DNA from: Streptomyces zinciresistens K42
GTDB taxonomy: Bacteria; Actinomycetota; Actinomycetes; Streptomycetales; Streptomycetaceae
Assembly: GCF_000225525.1 (NCBI RefSeq)
Contig: NZ_AGBF01000011.1
Location: forward strand, 23,165 to 87,164
Length of the DNA stretch: 64,000 nucleotides
Reading direction: 5' to 3'
The translations under genes were made by a program, and so were the position numbers. Below the pieces are notes generated by a model. That model ran no database searches and was not told the DNA's origin. It saw only the letters and a program-made list of their open reading frames with translations. Position 1 is the stretch's first letter. Each line of letters opens with the position of its first letter. Of this stretch, positions 27,790 through 36,183 are shown piece after piece.

Positions 27790-27878
27790 TTATCCACAGG
27801 CCATGTGGACGACGGGCCCGATGCTGTGGAGAACTCGGCAAAACCTGTGCACGACCCGGTGGACAGCCCTGTGAACAA
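27790..27878. promoter_or_regulatory. Cluster of DnaA-box-like 9-mers upstream of dnaB
   Basis: TTATCCACA (27790-27798, plus strand), and on the minus strand TCGTCCACA (27804-27812), TTCTCCACA (27825-27833) and one-mismatch boxes TCGTGCACA (27846-27854) and TTGTTCACA (27870-27878). The 460-bp gap 27607-28066 holds no gene and should include both divergent promoters. Confidence 0.65.
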
Positions 27879-28029
27879 GACCCCGCCCCTTCCCGAAGAC
27901 CATCCTTGACCTGCATCTTTGCCATCCACCGGCTGTGCAGAAGAAAAACTTCCCCAGTCGGACCAAGATCGCTTCGAACGGTGTGCGCGAGCACACCCCA
28001 CGAGACGGGAAGTAAGGGTCTCAAGCGCA

Positions 28030-28060
28030 TTGCATCTCTTACCTGTGGACGATTAGATTG
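28030..28060 (+). promoter_or_regulatory. Probable leaderless promoter of the MATE gene with an embedded DnaA box
   Basis: TAGATT (28055-28060) fits the Streptomyces -10 hexamer and ends six bases before the ATG, so the transcript would be leaderless or nearly so. TTGCAT (28030-28035) is a possible -35 at 19-bp spacing. A consensus-type DnaA box (TCGTCCACA on the minus strand, 28044-28052) lies between them. Confidence 0.5.
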
Positions 28061-28066
28061 GTGGCC

Positions 28067-29404
28067 ATGACACAGGCCCCCGCGACTCCCAAGGCCGCCC
28101 GGCGGCAGCACGACCGAGAGATCGTCGCACTGGCCGTGCCGGCCTTCGGCGCCCTGGTCGCCGAGCCCCTTTTCGTGATGGCCGACAGCGCGATCGTCGG
28201 CCATCTCGGCACCGCCCAGCTCGCGGGCCTCGGGATCGCTTCGGCCCTCCTCGTGACAGCCGTCAGCGTCTTCGTCTTCCTCGCCTACGCCACCACGGCG
28301 GCCGTCGCCCGCCGCGTGGGCGCCGGCGACCTCCAGGCGGCCATCCGCCAAGGCATGGACGGCATATGGCTCGCCCTTCTGCTGGGCGCCGTCGTCATCG
28401 CGGCGGTCCTCCCCACGGCCCCGTCCCTCGCGCAACTCTTCGGCGCCTCCGACACCGCCGCCCCCTACGCGACGACCTATCTACGGATCTCGGCGCTCGG
28501 CATCCCCGCCATGCTGGTCGTCCTCGCCGCCACCGGCGTGCTGCGCGGCCTCCAGGACACGAGGACACCTCTCTACGTAGCCATCGGAGGCTTCGTCGCC
28601 AACGCCCTGCTGAACGTCGGCCTCGTCTACGGTGCCGGCCTCGGCATCGCGGGTTCCGCCTGGGGCACCGTCATCGCCCAGTGGGGCATGGCCGCGGTCT
28701 ACCTCGTGGTCGTCGTGCGCGGGGCACGCAGGCACGGTGCCTCCCTGCGCCCCGATGCCGCCGGTATACGCGCCTCAGCCCAGGCCGGAATCCCGCTCCT
28801 GGTGCGCACACTCTCCCTCCGCGCCATTCTCATGATCGCCACGGCGGTCGCGGCCCGCCTCGGGGACGCCGACGTGGCCGCCCACCAGATCATCCTGTCG
28901 CTGTGGAGTCTGCTCGCCTTCGCCCTGGACGCGATCGCCATCGCCGGGCAGGCCATCATCGGGCGCTATCTCGGCGCCGGTGACGCCCAGGGCGCCCGAG
29001 CCGCCTGTCGCCGCATGGTGGAGTGGGGCATCGCGGCCGGTGTCGTGCTGGGACTGCTCGTGGTGATCGCCCGGCCGCTGTTCCTGCCCCTGTTCACCAG
29101 CGACTCGGTTGTCCAGGACACCGCCCTGCCGGCGCTGCTGATGGTGGCGCTCTCCCAGCCGATCTGCGGGGTGGTCTTCGTTCTGGACGGCGTTCTGATG
29201 GGAGCGGGTGACGGGCCCTATCTCGCCGGGGCCATGGTGGTCACCCTGGCCCTCTTCACCCCGGTGGCTCTGCTGGTCCCCGTGCTGGGTGGAGGACTCA
29301 CCGCGGTATGGGCGGCCATGACGCTGATGATGACCGTGCGCATGGCAACGCTCTGGCTGCGAGCCCGCTCGGGCCGCTGGATCGTCACGGGGGCGACCCG
29401 GTGA
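28067..29404 (+). CDS. MATE-family efflux transporter
   Basis: 445 residues with 12 predicted helices. Family features include REIVALAVPAFGALVAEPLFVMADSAIVGHLG at the start, GVLRGLQDTRTPLYVA after helix 6, and AHQIILSLWSLLAF in the second half. DinF-like subfamily by overall pattern. Likely Na+/H+-coupled export of cationic or toxic compounds. The start is taken at ATG 28067 because a -10 element lies just upstream. The first of two parS sites begins 3 bp after the stop. Confidence 0.93.
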   Translation: MTQAPATPKAARRQHDREIVALAVPAFGALVAEPLFVMADSAIVGHLGTAQLAGLGIASALLVTAVSVFVFLAYATTAAVARRVGAGDLQAAIRQGMDGIWLALLLGAVVIAAVLPTAPSLAQLFGASDTAAPYATTYLRISALGIPAMLVVLAATGVLRGLQDTRTPLYVAIGGFVANALLNVGLVYGAGLGIAGSAWGTVIAQWGMAAVYLVVVVRGARRHGASLRPDAAGIRASAQAGIPLLVRTLSLRAILMIATAVAARLGDADVAAHQIILSLWSLLAFALDAIAIAGQAIIGRYLGAGDAQGARAACRRMVEWGIAAGVVLGLLVVIARPLFLPLFTSDSVVQDTALPALLMVALSQPICGVVFVLDGVLMGAGDGPYLAGAMVVTLALFTPVALLVPVLGGGLTAVWAAMTLMMTVRMATLWLRARSGRWIVTGATR

Positions 29405-29406
29405 CG

Positions 29407-29420
29407 GTTTCACGTGAAAC
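29407..29420. promoter_or_regulatory. parS site (exact)
   Basis: Exact GTTTCACGTGAAAC starting 3 bp after the MATE stop codon; partner site 19 bp on. Confidence 0.93.
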
Positions 29421-29425
29421 AGCGT

Positions 29426-29439
29426 GTTTCACGTGAAAC
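29426..29439. promoter_or_regulatory. parS site (exact)
   Basis: Exact GTTTCACGTGAAAC, 19 bp (start to start) from the previous site. Confidence 0.93.
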
Positions 29440-29500
29440 GGGCCCACGGTCCTTCGCACTCCAACCCCCGCCGCGCCCCGCGCCCCCGTGTCAGGCCACA

Positions 29501-29544
29501 GAGAAGGGGCCGTACCCGTCGTCGTCCGGGTACGGCCCCTTCTC
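29501..29544. terminator. Bidirectional terminator between MATE gene and rplI
   Basis: GAGAAGGGGCCGTACCC (29501-29517) pairs exactly with 29528-29544 over 17 bp, with a 10-base loop. Confidence 0.9.
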
Positions 29545-29569
29545 CCAGCTTGTCAGCCGAGCACGGCGA

Positions 29570-30016
29570 TCAGGCCGCGATGACCTCGATGTTGACCTTG
29601 GCGGCCACCTCGGGGTGCAGACGCACGGACGTCTCGTGGGCGCCCAGGGTCTTGATCGGCGAACCGAGCTCGATACGGCGCTTGTCGACCTCGGGACCAC
29701 CGGCGGCCTTGATCGCGGAAGCGACGTCGGCCGGGGTGACGGAACCGAAGAGACGACCGGCGTCGCCGGAGCGGACGGCCAGACGGACCTTCACGCCCTC
29801 GAGCTGGGCCTTCACAGCGTTGGCCTGCTCGATGGTCTGGATCTCGTGGATCTTGCGAGCACGACGGATCTGTGCGACGTCCTTCTCGCCACCCTTGGTC
29901 CAGCGGATAGCGAACTTCCGCGGGATCAGGTAGTTGCGAGCGTAGCCGTCCTTGACGTCGACGACGTCGCCCGCGGCACCGAGGCCGGAGACCTCGTGGG
30001 TCAGGATGATCTTCAT
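29570..30016 (-). CDS. rplI: 50S ribosomal protein L9
   Basis: 148 residues, full length. The N-terminal rRNA-binding domain carries [32 protein letters not shown], joined by the long connecting helix to a C-terminal domain ending [16 protein letters not shown]. Last gene of the rpsF-ssb-rpsR-rplI operon, 18 bp after rpsR, followed by a strong terminator. Confidence 0.98.
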   Translation of the reverse strand: MKIILTHEVSGLGAAGDVVDVKDGYARNYLIPRKFAIRWTKGGEKDVAQIRRARKIHEIQTIEQANAVKAQLEGVKVRLAVRSGDAGRLFGSVTPADVASAIKAAGGPEVDKRRIELGSPIKTLGAHETSVRLHPEVAAKVNIEVIAA

Positions 30017-30034
30017 GAGTCGGTCACCCTTCCC

Positions 30035-30271
30035 TTATCGCGCGGTGGAGGTGTAGGGCAGCAGCGCCATCTCACGGCTGTTCTTGACGGCCGTGGCGAC
30101 GTCACGCTGGTGCTGCGTGCAGTTGCCGGTCACGCGGCGGGCACGGATCTTGCCGCGGTCGGAAATGAACTTCCGCAGCATGTTCGTGTCCTTGTAGTCC
30201 ACGTACGTGACCTTGTCCTTGCAGAAAGCGCAGACCTTCTTCTTCGGCTTGCGCACAGGCGGCTTCGCCAT
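30035..30271 (-). CDS. rpsR: 30S ribosomal protein S18
   Basis: 78 residues, [20 protein letters not shown] at the start, with the Cys-X2-Cys that marks the zinc-type form, then [21 protein letters not shown]. In the 30S subunit S18 pairs with S6, whose gene heads this operon. The ATG at 30271 follows an AGGAGAAAC ribosome site; the frame extends back into ssb but that is not translated as S18. Confidence 0.97.
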   Translation of the reverse strand: MAKPPVRKPKKKVCAFCKDKVTYVDYKDTNMLRKFISDRGKIRARRVTGNCTQHQRDVATAVKNSREMALLPYTSTAR

Positions 30272-30329
30272 GGGTGTTTCTCCTGTGTGATCAAGAAGTG
30301 TGGGTACGGCCCACCCCTGACCCGAAGGT

Positions 30330-30932
30330 CTAGAAGGGGGGCTCGTCCGAGTAGCCGCCGCTGTTGCCACCGCCGCCGGAGTTTCCACCCCAGCCGCCGC
30401 CACCGCCGCCGCCCTGGTTGCCACCGGCGGGTGCGCTGGTCGCCCAGGGGTCGTCGGCGGGAGCACCGCCGCCCTGCTGGCCGCCGCCGGAGTTGCCACC
30501 CCAGCCGCCACCACCCTGGCCGCCACCGCCACCGCCGCCGTAACCACCCTGGCCACCGCGCGCGCCACCGGAGGTCTTGGTGACCTTGGCCGTGGCGCTG
30601 CGCAGGCTGGCGCCGACTTCCTCGACGTCCAGCTCGTAGACCGTGCGCTTGACGCCCTCACGGTCCTCGTAGGACCGCTGCTTCAGCCGGCCCTGCACGA
30701 TGACGCGCATGCCTCGCTGGAGCGACTCCGCGACGTTCTCCGCCGCCTGACGCCAGACCGAGCAGGTGAGGAAGAGGCTTTCGCCGTCCTTCCACTCGTT
30801 CGTCTGGCGGTCGAAGGTGCGGGGGGTCGACGCGACACGGAACTTCGCGACGGCCGCACCGGACGGGGTGAAGCGCAGCTCGGGGTCGTCGACAAGATTG
30901 CCGACGACCGTGATGACGGTCTCGCCTGCCAT
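30330..30932 (-). CDS. ssb: Single-stranded DNA-binding protein
   Basis: 200 residues. An OB-fold domain occupies residues 1-110 ([36 protein letters not shown]). A Gly-rich linker of about 75 residues follows, ending in the acidic tip DEPPF that recruits partner proteins. This is the essential housekeeping SSB type, placed between rpsF and rpsR as in most actinobacteria. Confidence 0.97.
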   Translation of the reverse strand: MAGETVITVVGNLVDDPELRFTPSGAAVAKFRVASTPRTFDRQTNEWKDGESLFLTCSVWRQAAENVAESLQRGMRVIVQGRLKQRSYEDREGVKRTVYELDVEEVGASLRSATAKVTKTSGGARGGQGGYGGGGGGGQGGGGWGGNSGGGQQGGGAPADDPWATSAPAGGNQGGGGGGGWGGNSGGGGNSGGYSDEPPF

Positions 30933-31005
30933 GGGGAACCTCTCGGCGGGATTGCTCTGGCTGCTTGCTTGCTACTCGAAACCCGAGATCAGCTGAGCGG
31001 AGGGC

Positions 31006-31296
31006 TCAGTGGGTCTCGGGGCGGAGGACCTTGGTCCGGAGGACCGACTCGTTCAGGTTCATCTGGCGGTCGAGCTCCTTGACGACCGCAGGCTCGGCCT
31101 GCAGGTCGATGACCGAGTAGATGCCCTCGGGCTTCTTCTTGATCTCGTACGAGAGACGACGACGGCCCCAGGTGTCGACCTTCTCGACCTTGCCGTTGCC
31201 CTCACGGACGACGGAGAGGAAGTTCTCGATCAGGGGGGCGACAGCGCGCTCCTCCAGATCGGGGTCGAGGATGACCATCACCTCGTAGTGACGCAT
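31006..31296 (-). CDS. rpsF: 30S ribosomal protein S6
   Basis: 96 residues, [19 protein letters not shown] at the N-terminus, then [17 protein letters not shown] and [14 protein letters not shown] at the C-terminus; normal length. AAAGGAGG precedes the ATG. First gene of the operon. The leader on the minus strand has a small CCACGG/CCGTGG hairpin (31326-31342), which might be an autoregulatory site, but I cannot establish this. Confidence 0.98.
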   Translation of the reverse strand: MRHYEVMVILDPDLEERAVAPLIENFLSVVREGNGKVEKVDTWGRRRLSYEIKKKPEGIYSVIDLQAEPAVVKELDRQMNLNESVLRTKVLRPETH

Positions 31297-31505
31297 GTGG
31301 AACCCACCTCCTTTGGACTCGGCGGCCACGGTCGTTCCGTGGCAGGAGGGTTGTGATGCGTACGCAACGGTATCGGCGGGCACTGACAACCGGGGACGGC
31401 CTCGCGGCTTGCCCCGATTCGCCCCGGGCAGACACCGGTGCAGACGGTACACAGTACCCGCACACCTGCTTCCGGTTGAAATCCGGCCGCCATGGCCCAC
31501 AATCT

Positions 31506-31524
31506 GTACACATCGGGTGTGTAC
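31506..31524. promoter_or_regulatory. Inverted repeat in a promoter
   Basis: GTACACA-TCGGG-TGTGTAC, a perfect 7-bp inverted repeat. It overlaps the expected -35 position for a -10 TACGAT at 31530-31535, upstream of the small membrane protein gene, so a repressor site is plausible. Confidence 0.4.
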
Positions 31525-31561
31525 GGCGCTACGATGCGCCGCCTTCCGCAGGAGGTGCCCT

Positions 31562-31870
31562 ATGGCACAGGCAATGCGACCGAACACCGTCGGCGGCCTC
31601 TTCGCCACGGACGGCAAGCCCCACCCCCTCCAGGACACGCTGATGGCGGTGACCCTGGTGCTCGGCATCACGTCGTTCGTCACGGCCCAGTTCGACTTCC
31701 TGCACCTGCTCAGCTCCTGGACGGGCCTGGTGGGCATCCTCACCGGTGGGTACGGCCAGTGGATCTCGGTGACGACCCGCGAACGCTTCGGCCTGATCGT
31801 GGGTCTCGGCGCCTCCGCGGTCGGCTTCTTCCTGGGCATGGCGCACGGCGGGCTCTTCGGCGGCTTGTGA
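31562..31870 (+). CDS. Small membrane protein of unknown function
   Basis: 102 residues with about three hydrophobic helices ([52 protein letters not shown]). AGGAGG lies before the ATG at 31562. It stands alone between the ribosomal operon and femX. Not recognised as a characterised family. Confidence 0.82.
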   Translation: MAQAMRPNTVGGLFATDGKPHPLQDTLMAVTLVLGITSFVTAQFDFLHLLSSWTGLVGILTGGYGQWISVTTRERFGLIVGLGASAVGFFLGMAHGGLFGGL

Positions 31871-32085
31871 CGCGCCCAGGGTCGGATCACCCCCGCCCGC
31901 GCGGGAGGCACTTCCGAACATCGGTGGAACACCGCATAGAACACCCTCGACCGCCCCGGCGGCCCACAAAGCCGTGACTAAGCCCCGTACGCCCAGTCGA
32001 GGCGCTCCGAAGGCGCAGTAGGCTTCGGCGCGAGAGCCGGAGCCCCTGTATCCATGGGGACACCCCAGCCCGAGGAGCGCCCCGA

Positions 32086-33204
32086 ATGAGCCTGACCCTG
32101 AGGACGATCAGTCGCGAGCAGCATCTGGCGTACATCCAGAGCCTGCCGTCGGCGAGCCACATGCAGGTCCCGGCCTGGGCTGACGTCAAGGCTGAGTGGC
32201 GTTCGGAGAGCCTCGGCTGGTTCGACCGGAGCGGCGCGCTGGTCGGCGCGGGTCTCGTCCTCTACCGTCAGCTGCCCAAGATCAAGCGCTACCTCGCCTA
32301 TCTGCCCGAGGGCCCGGTCATCAACTGGTTCGCGCCGAACCTGACCGAGTGGCTGGAGCCCATGCTCGCGCACCTCAAGCAGCAGGGCGCCTTCTCGGTC
32401 AAGATGGGCCCGCCGGTGATCATCCGGCGCTGGGAGGCCGGCACCATCAAGCAGGGCATCCAGAACCCCGACGTGAAGCGGCTGCGCGACATCGAGGCCG
32501 ACTTCATCGAGCCGCGCGCCTTCGAGGTCGCGGACAAGCTGCGCCGCATGGGCTGGCAGCAGGGCGAGGACGGCGGGGCCGGCTTCGGCGACGTGCAGCC
32601 CCGGTACGTCTACCAGGTGCCGCTCGCCAACCGGTCTCTGGAAGAGGTCCACAAGAACTTCAACCAGCTGTGGCGGCGCAACATCAAGAAGGCCGAGAAG
32701 GCCGGCGTCGAGGTCGTCCAGGGCGGATACCAGGACCTGGAGGAGTGGCAGCGGCTGTACGAGATCACGGCCGTGCGCGACCACTTCCGACCGCGCCCGC
32801 TGTCGTACTTCCAGCGCATGTGGACGGCCCTCAACACCGAGGACCCCAACCGGATGCGGCTGTACTTCGCCCGGCACAACGGGGTGAACCTGTCCGCGGC
32901 GACCATGCTGATCGTCGGCGGCCACGTCTGGTACTCCTACGGCGCATCCGACAACATCGGCCGCGAGGTCAGGCCCTCGAACGCGATGCAGTGGCGGATG
33001 CTGCGCGACGCCTACGCGCTCGGCGCCACCGTCTACGACCTGCGCGGCATCTCCGACTCGCTGGACGAGACCGACCACCTCTTCGGTCTGATCCAGTTCA
33101 AGGTGGGCACGGGCGGCCAGGCCGCCGAGTACCTCGGCGAGTGGGACTTCCCGCTGAACAAGCTGCTGCACAAGGCACTCGACATCTACATGTCGCGTCG
33201 CTGA
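32086..33204 (+). CDS. femX: FemX-like peptidoglycan bridge-forming aminoacyltransferase
   Basis: 372 residues of the FemABX family: two GNAT-like halves, with family segments YRQLPKIKRYLAYLPEGPVI, LWRRNIKKAEKAGVEVVQG and DNIGREVRPSNAMQWRMLRDAY. These enzymes add aminoacyl residues from tRNA to lipid II; in Streptomyces FemX adds the glycine branch. GAGGAGC precedes the ATG. Adjacent to the alanine-racemase-like gene on the same strand (95-bp gap), consistent with a wall-related pair. Confidence 0.9.
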   Translation: MSLTLRTISREQHLAYIQSLPSASHMQVPAWADVKAEWRSESLGWFDRSGALVGAGLVLYRQLPKIKRYLAYLPEGPVINWFAPNLTEWLEPMLAHLKQQGAFSVKMGPPVIIRRWEAGTIKQGIQNPDVKRLRDIEADFIEPRAFEVADKLRRMGWQQGEDGGAGFGDVQPRYVYQVPLANRSLEEVHKNFNQLWRRNIKKAEKAGVEVVQGGYQDLEEWQRLYEITAVRDHFRPRPLSYFQRMWTALNTEDPNRMRLYFARHNGVNLSAATMLIVGGHVWYSYGASDNIGREVRPSNAMQWRMLRDAYALGATVYDLRGISDSLDETDHLFGLIQFKVGTGGQAAEYLGEWDFPLNKLLHKALDIYMSRR

Positions 33205-33299
33205 GCGCGCGCTCCCCGCTTCGGTCCGGCCGATGGCCGCACCGTCCACAGCTCCTCCTCTGACACACCGCAGCCACGAGAAAGGCTCCAGGTCCGGCC

Positions 33300-34331
33300 A
33301 TGGCGCTCACGCTCTACGTCGACACCGCGCGCTGGCGGGCGCACCACAAGCACGTGCAGGAGCAGTTCCCGGGACTCGTCCCGGTCTGCAAGGGCAACGG
33401 CTACGGGTTCGGGCACGAGCGGCTGGCCGAGGAGGCCACCCGGCTGGGCTCCGACGTCCTCGCGGTCGGCACGACCTACGAGGCCGCGCGCATCAAGGAC
33501 TGGTTCGGCGGTGACCTGCTCGTGCTGACGCCGTACCGGCGCGGCGAGGAGCCGGTGCCGCTGCCCGACCGGGTGATCCGCTCGGTGTCCTCGGTGGACG
33601 GTGTGTACGGCCTCGTGGGTGCCCGCGTCGTCATCGAGGTGATGTCCTCGATGAAGCGGCACGGGGTCAGCGAGCACGAACTGCCGCAGCTGCACTCCGC
33701 CATAGAGAACGTCCGGCTGGAGGGCTTCGCCATCCACCTGCCGCTGGACCGCACCGACGGCTCGGACGCGGTCGAGGAGGTCATCGGCTGGATGGACCGT
33801 CTGCGCGCGGCCCGGCTGCCGCTGCACACGATGTTCGTCAGCCATCTCAAGGCCGAGGAACTCGCCCGTCTCCAGCAGCAGTTCCCGCAGACCCGCTTCC
33901 GCGCCCGGATCGGGACACGGCTGTGGCTGGGCGACCACGAGGCCACCGAGTACCGCGGCGCGGTCCTCGACGTCACGCGCGTCTCCAAGGGCGACCGTTT
34001 CGGCTACCGGCAGCAGAAGACGGCCTCCGACGGCTTCCTGGTCGTCGTGGCGGGCGGCACCTCGCACGGGGTCGGCCTGGAGGCGCCGAAGGCCCTGCAC
34101 GGCGTCATGCCGCGCGCCAAGGGCGTCGCCCGCGCCGGTCTGGCCACGGTGAACCGGAACCTCTCCCCGTTCGTCTGGGGCGGCAAGCAGCGCTGGTTCG
34201 CCGAGCCCCCGCACATGCAGGTCTCGATCCTGTTCGTGCCGTCGGACGCTCCCGAGCCGAAGGTCGGTGACGAGTTGGTCGCCCATCTGCGGAACACCAC
34301 CACGCAGTTCGACCGGATCGTCGACCGCTGA
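33300..34331 (+). CDS. Alanine racemase-like PLP fold-III protein
   Basis: 343 residues. The N-terminal TIM-barrel PLP site is recognisable: VPVCKGNGYGFGHERLAEEA corresponds to the K-x-N-A-Y-G-H-G site of alanine racemase (Lys about residue 28). Later ARIGTRLWLGD and GDRFGYRQQ align with the C-terminal part. The sequence is divergent from Alr, so it may act on another amino acid or on the bridge residue used by FemX. ATG at 33300, with GAAAGG about 11 bases upstream. Confidence 0.8.
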   Translation: MALTLYVDTARWRAHHKHVQEQFPGLVPVCKGNGYGFGHERLAEEATRLGSDVLAVGTTYEAARIKDWFGGDLLVLTPYRRGEEPVPLPDRVIRSVSSVDGVYGLVGARVVIEVMSSMKRHGVSEHELPQLHSAIENVRLEGFAIHLPLDRTDGSDAVEEVIGWMDRLRAARLPLHTMFVSHLKAEELARLQQQFPQTRFRARIGTRLWLGDHEATEYRGAVLDVTRVSKGDRFGYRQQKTASDGFLVVVAGGTSHGVGLEAPKALHGVMPRAKGVARAGLATVNRNLSPFVWGGKQRWFAEPPHMQVSILFVPSDAPEPKVGDELVAHLRNTTTQFDRIVDR

Positions 34332-34360
34332 GCCATCGCCGCTCCGGCGGCACCGAACAC

Positions 34361-34402
34361 CACGAAGGCCGTACACGGACCACTCCGTGTACGGCCTTCG
34401 TG
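34361..34402. terminator. Bidirectional terminator
   Basis: CACGAAGGCCGTACACGGA (34361-34379) pairs perfectly over 19 bp with 34384-34402, loop CCAC. It separates two convergent genes. Confidence 0.93.
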
Positions 34403-34425
34403 CGGGTGACTCCGGGCCTGTTCGC

Positions 34426-35925
34426 TCAGAGCGAACCCTCGGCGGGCTGCGGCTTGCCCCATTCCACCCGGGGCCCCTCGAACTGGACGGCCTGCCGGGG
34501 CGGACGGGCCGCCGCGCCCAGCACGAATGCGTCCTCGGCCCCGTCCAGGACCCCGCCGGAGGGGTCGTCGTCCCCGGCCCGGCGAACGGGATCACGGTCC
34601 GGCATGAGGATGTCGCGCACGACGACGGCGCACAGGTACAGCGTTCCGAGCAGATGCAGACCGATCGCCCAGTGGTAGCCGGCCGGTGGCAGTCCCTTGT
34701 GGGCGTCCCCGCTGGTCGTGTACGCGAGGTACATCCAGATGCCCAGGAAGTACGCCACCTCGCACGCCTGCCAGATGAGGAAGTCCCGCCACTTCGGCCG
34801 GGCGAGCACGGCGAGCGGCACCAGCCACAGGACGTACTGCGGCGAGTAGACCTTGTTGGTGAGGATGAACGCGGCGACGATCAGGAAGGCCAGTTGGGCG
34901 AACCGGGGCCGCCGCGGCGCGGTGAGCGTCAGCGCGGCCACGCCGGCGCAGCACAGCAGCATCAGCAGGGTGGCGAGGGTGTTCACGGTCTCGGTGCTCA
35001 GCGGGTCCGAGGAGTTCTGCGCCAGGATCAGCCAGAACGACCCGAAGTCGACGCCGCGCTCCTGGCTGAACCGGTAGAACTGCGACCAGCCGTCCCAGGC
35101 CAGGAGCATCACCGGAAGGTTCACGACCAGCCAGGAGACGACCGTGCCGCCCAGCGCGGCGCCGAACTGCCGCCATTTGCCGGCACGCCAGCACAGGACG
35201 AACAACGGGCCGAGCAGGAGGACGGGATAGAGCTTCGCCGCAGTGGCCAGGCCGAGCAGGATGCCGAAGGCGAGCGGGCGGCCCCGCGACCACATCAGCA
35301 TCGCGGCGGCCGTGAGGGCGACGGCCAGCAGGTCCCAGTTGATGGTCGCCGTCAGCGCGACGGCGGGCGCCAGGGCGACGAGGAGACCGTCCCAGGGGCG
35401 CCGGGCGTGGGTACGGGCCACACAGACGGCGATGACGGCCGCGCAGATCATCAGCAGCCCGGCGTTGGCCATCCAGTACCACTGCTGCTGGTCCCGGACG
35501 CCGCCGCTGCCCGGGGTCAGCCAGGAGGCGACCTCCATGAAGACACCGGTCAGCACCGGGTACTCCAGGTACTTCATGTCGCCGGGGAGCTTGTCGAAGT
35601 AGGGCACGAGCCCGTCGGCGAAGCCTCGGCCCTGATACAGGTGCGGGATGTCCGAGTAGCAGGCGTTCGTGTACTGCGAGCTGGCGCCGACGAACCAGGA
35701 GCCGTTGTAGCAGGGCGCCTTCTGGACCATACCGAGGGCGAACATGCCGATGGCCACCAGCGCGACGATCCGCACGGGCGTCCACCAGGACGTCCCGAGC
35801 AGGGCGAGGCGCCCGATGGGGCCGCCGATCAGCTCGCTGCCGCGCGCGGCGACCCCGTCCTCCCTGGTCGGCCGCACCAGGTCCGGCTCATGCGTGCTCG
35901 TGGGCGTCGTCTCTGCACTGGGCAT
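34426..35925 (-). CDS. Integral membrane glycosyltransferase (GT87/DUF2029)
   Basis: About 499 residues with 10-12 hydrophobic helices. A long extracytoplasmic loop near the start (YFDKLPGDMKYLEYPVLTGVFMEVA) has the E/D-Y-P pattern of GT-C fold mannosyltransferases of the GT87 family. Later segments such as AKLYPVLLLGPLFVL and YSPQYVLWLVPL are typical of the family. It probably uses polyprenyl-phosphate mannose in envelope glycan or lipoglycan synthesis. Starts at ATG 35925 (AGGA nine bases upstream) or 35934. Confidence 0.85.
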   Translation of the reverse strand: MPSAETTPTSTHEPDLVRPTREDGVAARGSELIGGPIGRLALLGTSWWTPVRIVALVAIGMFALGMVQKAPCYNGSWFVGASSQYTNACYSDIPHLYQGRGFADGLVPYFDKLPGDMKYLEYPVLTGVFMEVASWLTPGSGGVRDQQQWYWMANAGLLMICAAVIAVCVARTHARRPWDGLLVALAPAVALTATINWDLLAVALTAAAMLMWSRGRPLAFGILLGLATAAKLYPVLLLGPLFVLCWRAGKWRQFGAALGGTVVSWLVVNLPVMLLAWDGWSQFYRFSQERGVDFGSFWLILAQNSSDPLSTETVNTLATLLMLLCCAGVAALTLTAPRRPRFAQLAFLIVAAFILTNKVYSPQYVLWLVPLAVLARPKWRDFLIWQACEVAYFLGIWMYLAYTTSGDAHKGLPPAGYHWAIGLHLLGTLYLCAVVVRDILMPDRDPVRRAGDDDPSGGVLDGAEDAFVLGAAARPPRQAVQFEGPRVEWGKPQPAEGSL

Positions 35926-35988
35926 GGGGCACATCCTGCCGTACCCGGCCGGGAAGGGTGCGGGGACGAGGGAGAGGGCCGACTGCTT

Positions 35989-36002
35989 GTTTCACGTGAA
36001 AC
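35989..36002. promoter_or_regulatory. parS site (exact)
   Basis: Exact GTTTCACGTGAAAC, 64 bp upstream of the GT87 start; partner site 18 bp on. Confidence 0.93.
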
Positions 36003-36006
36003 CGAC

Positions 36007-36020
36007 GTTTCACGTGAAAC
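36007..36020. promoter_or_regulatory. parS site (exact)
   Basis: Exact GTTTCACGTGAAAC, 18 bp (start to start) from the previous one. Confidence 0.93.
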
Positions 36021-36111
36021 ATCCCCAGCGCGGCAGGCGCTGACGGGAGGCCCGCCGCGCCCTTGATCGCCGGCACCCCCGCGAAGGCGCCTGGAGGGGC
36101 CCGGGAAGGCC

Positions 36112-36161
36112 GAAGGCCGGTGACCGGCACCCTGTTGAGCGGGTACCGGCCACCGGCCTTC
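36112..36161 (-). terminator. Terminator after the PBP gene
   Basis: GAAGGCCGGTGACCGGCACCC (first 20 shown: GAAGGCCGGTGACCGGCACC) pairs with the segment ending CCACCGGCCTTC, two mismatches in 21 bp, loop of about 8. Confidence 0.8.
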
Positions 36162-36183
36162 ACACCTCGACTGGAGACTTCGG

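Noticed and set aside
30035..30661. 208-codon frame including rpsR
   Set aside because: Only the last 78 codons are S18; the upstream part overlaps ssb in another frame and is an artefact of no stop codon.
31326..31342. S6/S18 autoregulatory leader motif
   Set aside because: Only a short hairpin is visible; the conserved binding features could not be matched with confidence.
33242..33250. DnaA-box-like CCGTCCACA before the racemase-like gene
   Set aside because: Single weak match in GC-rich sequence with no companions; chance is likely.
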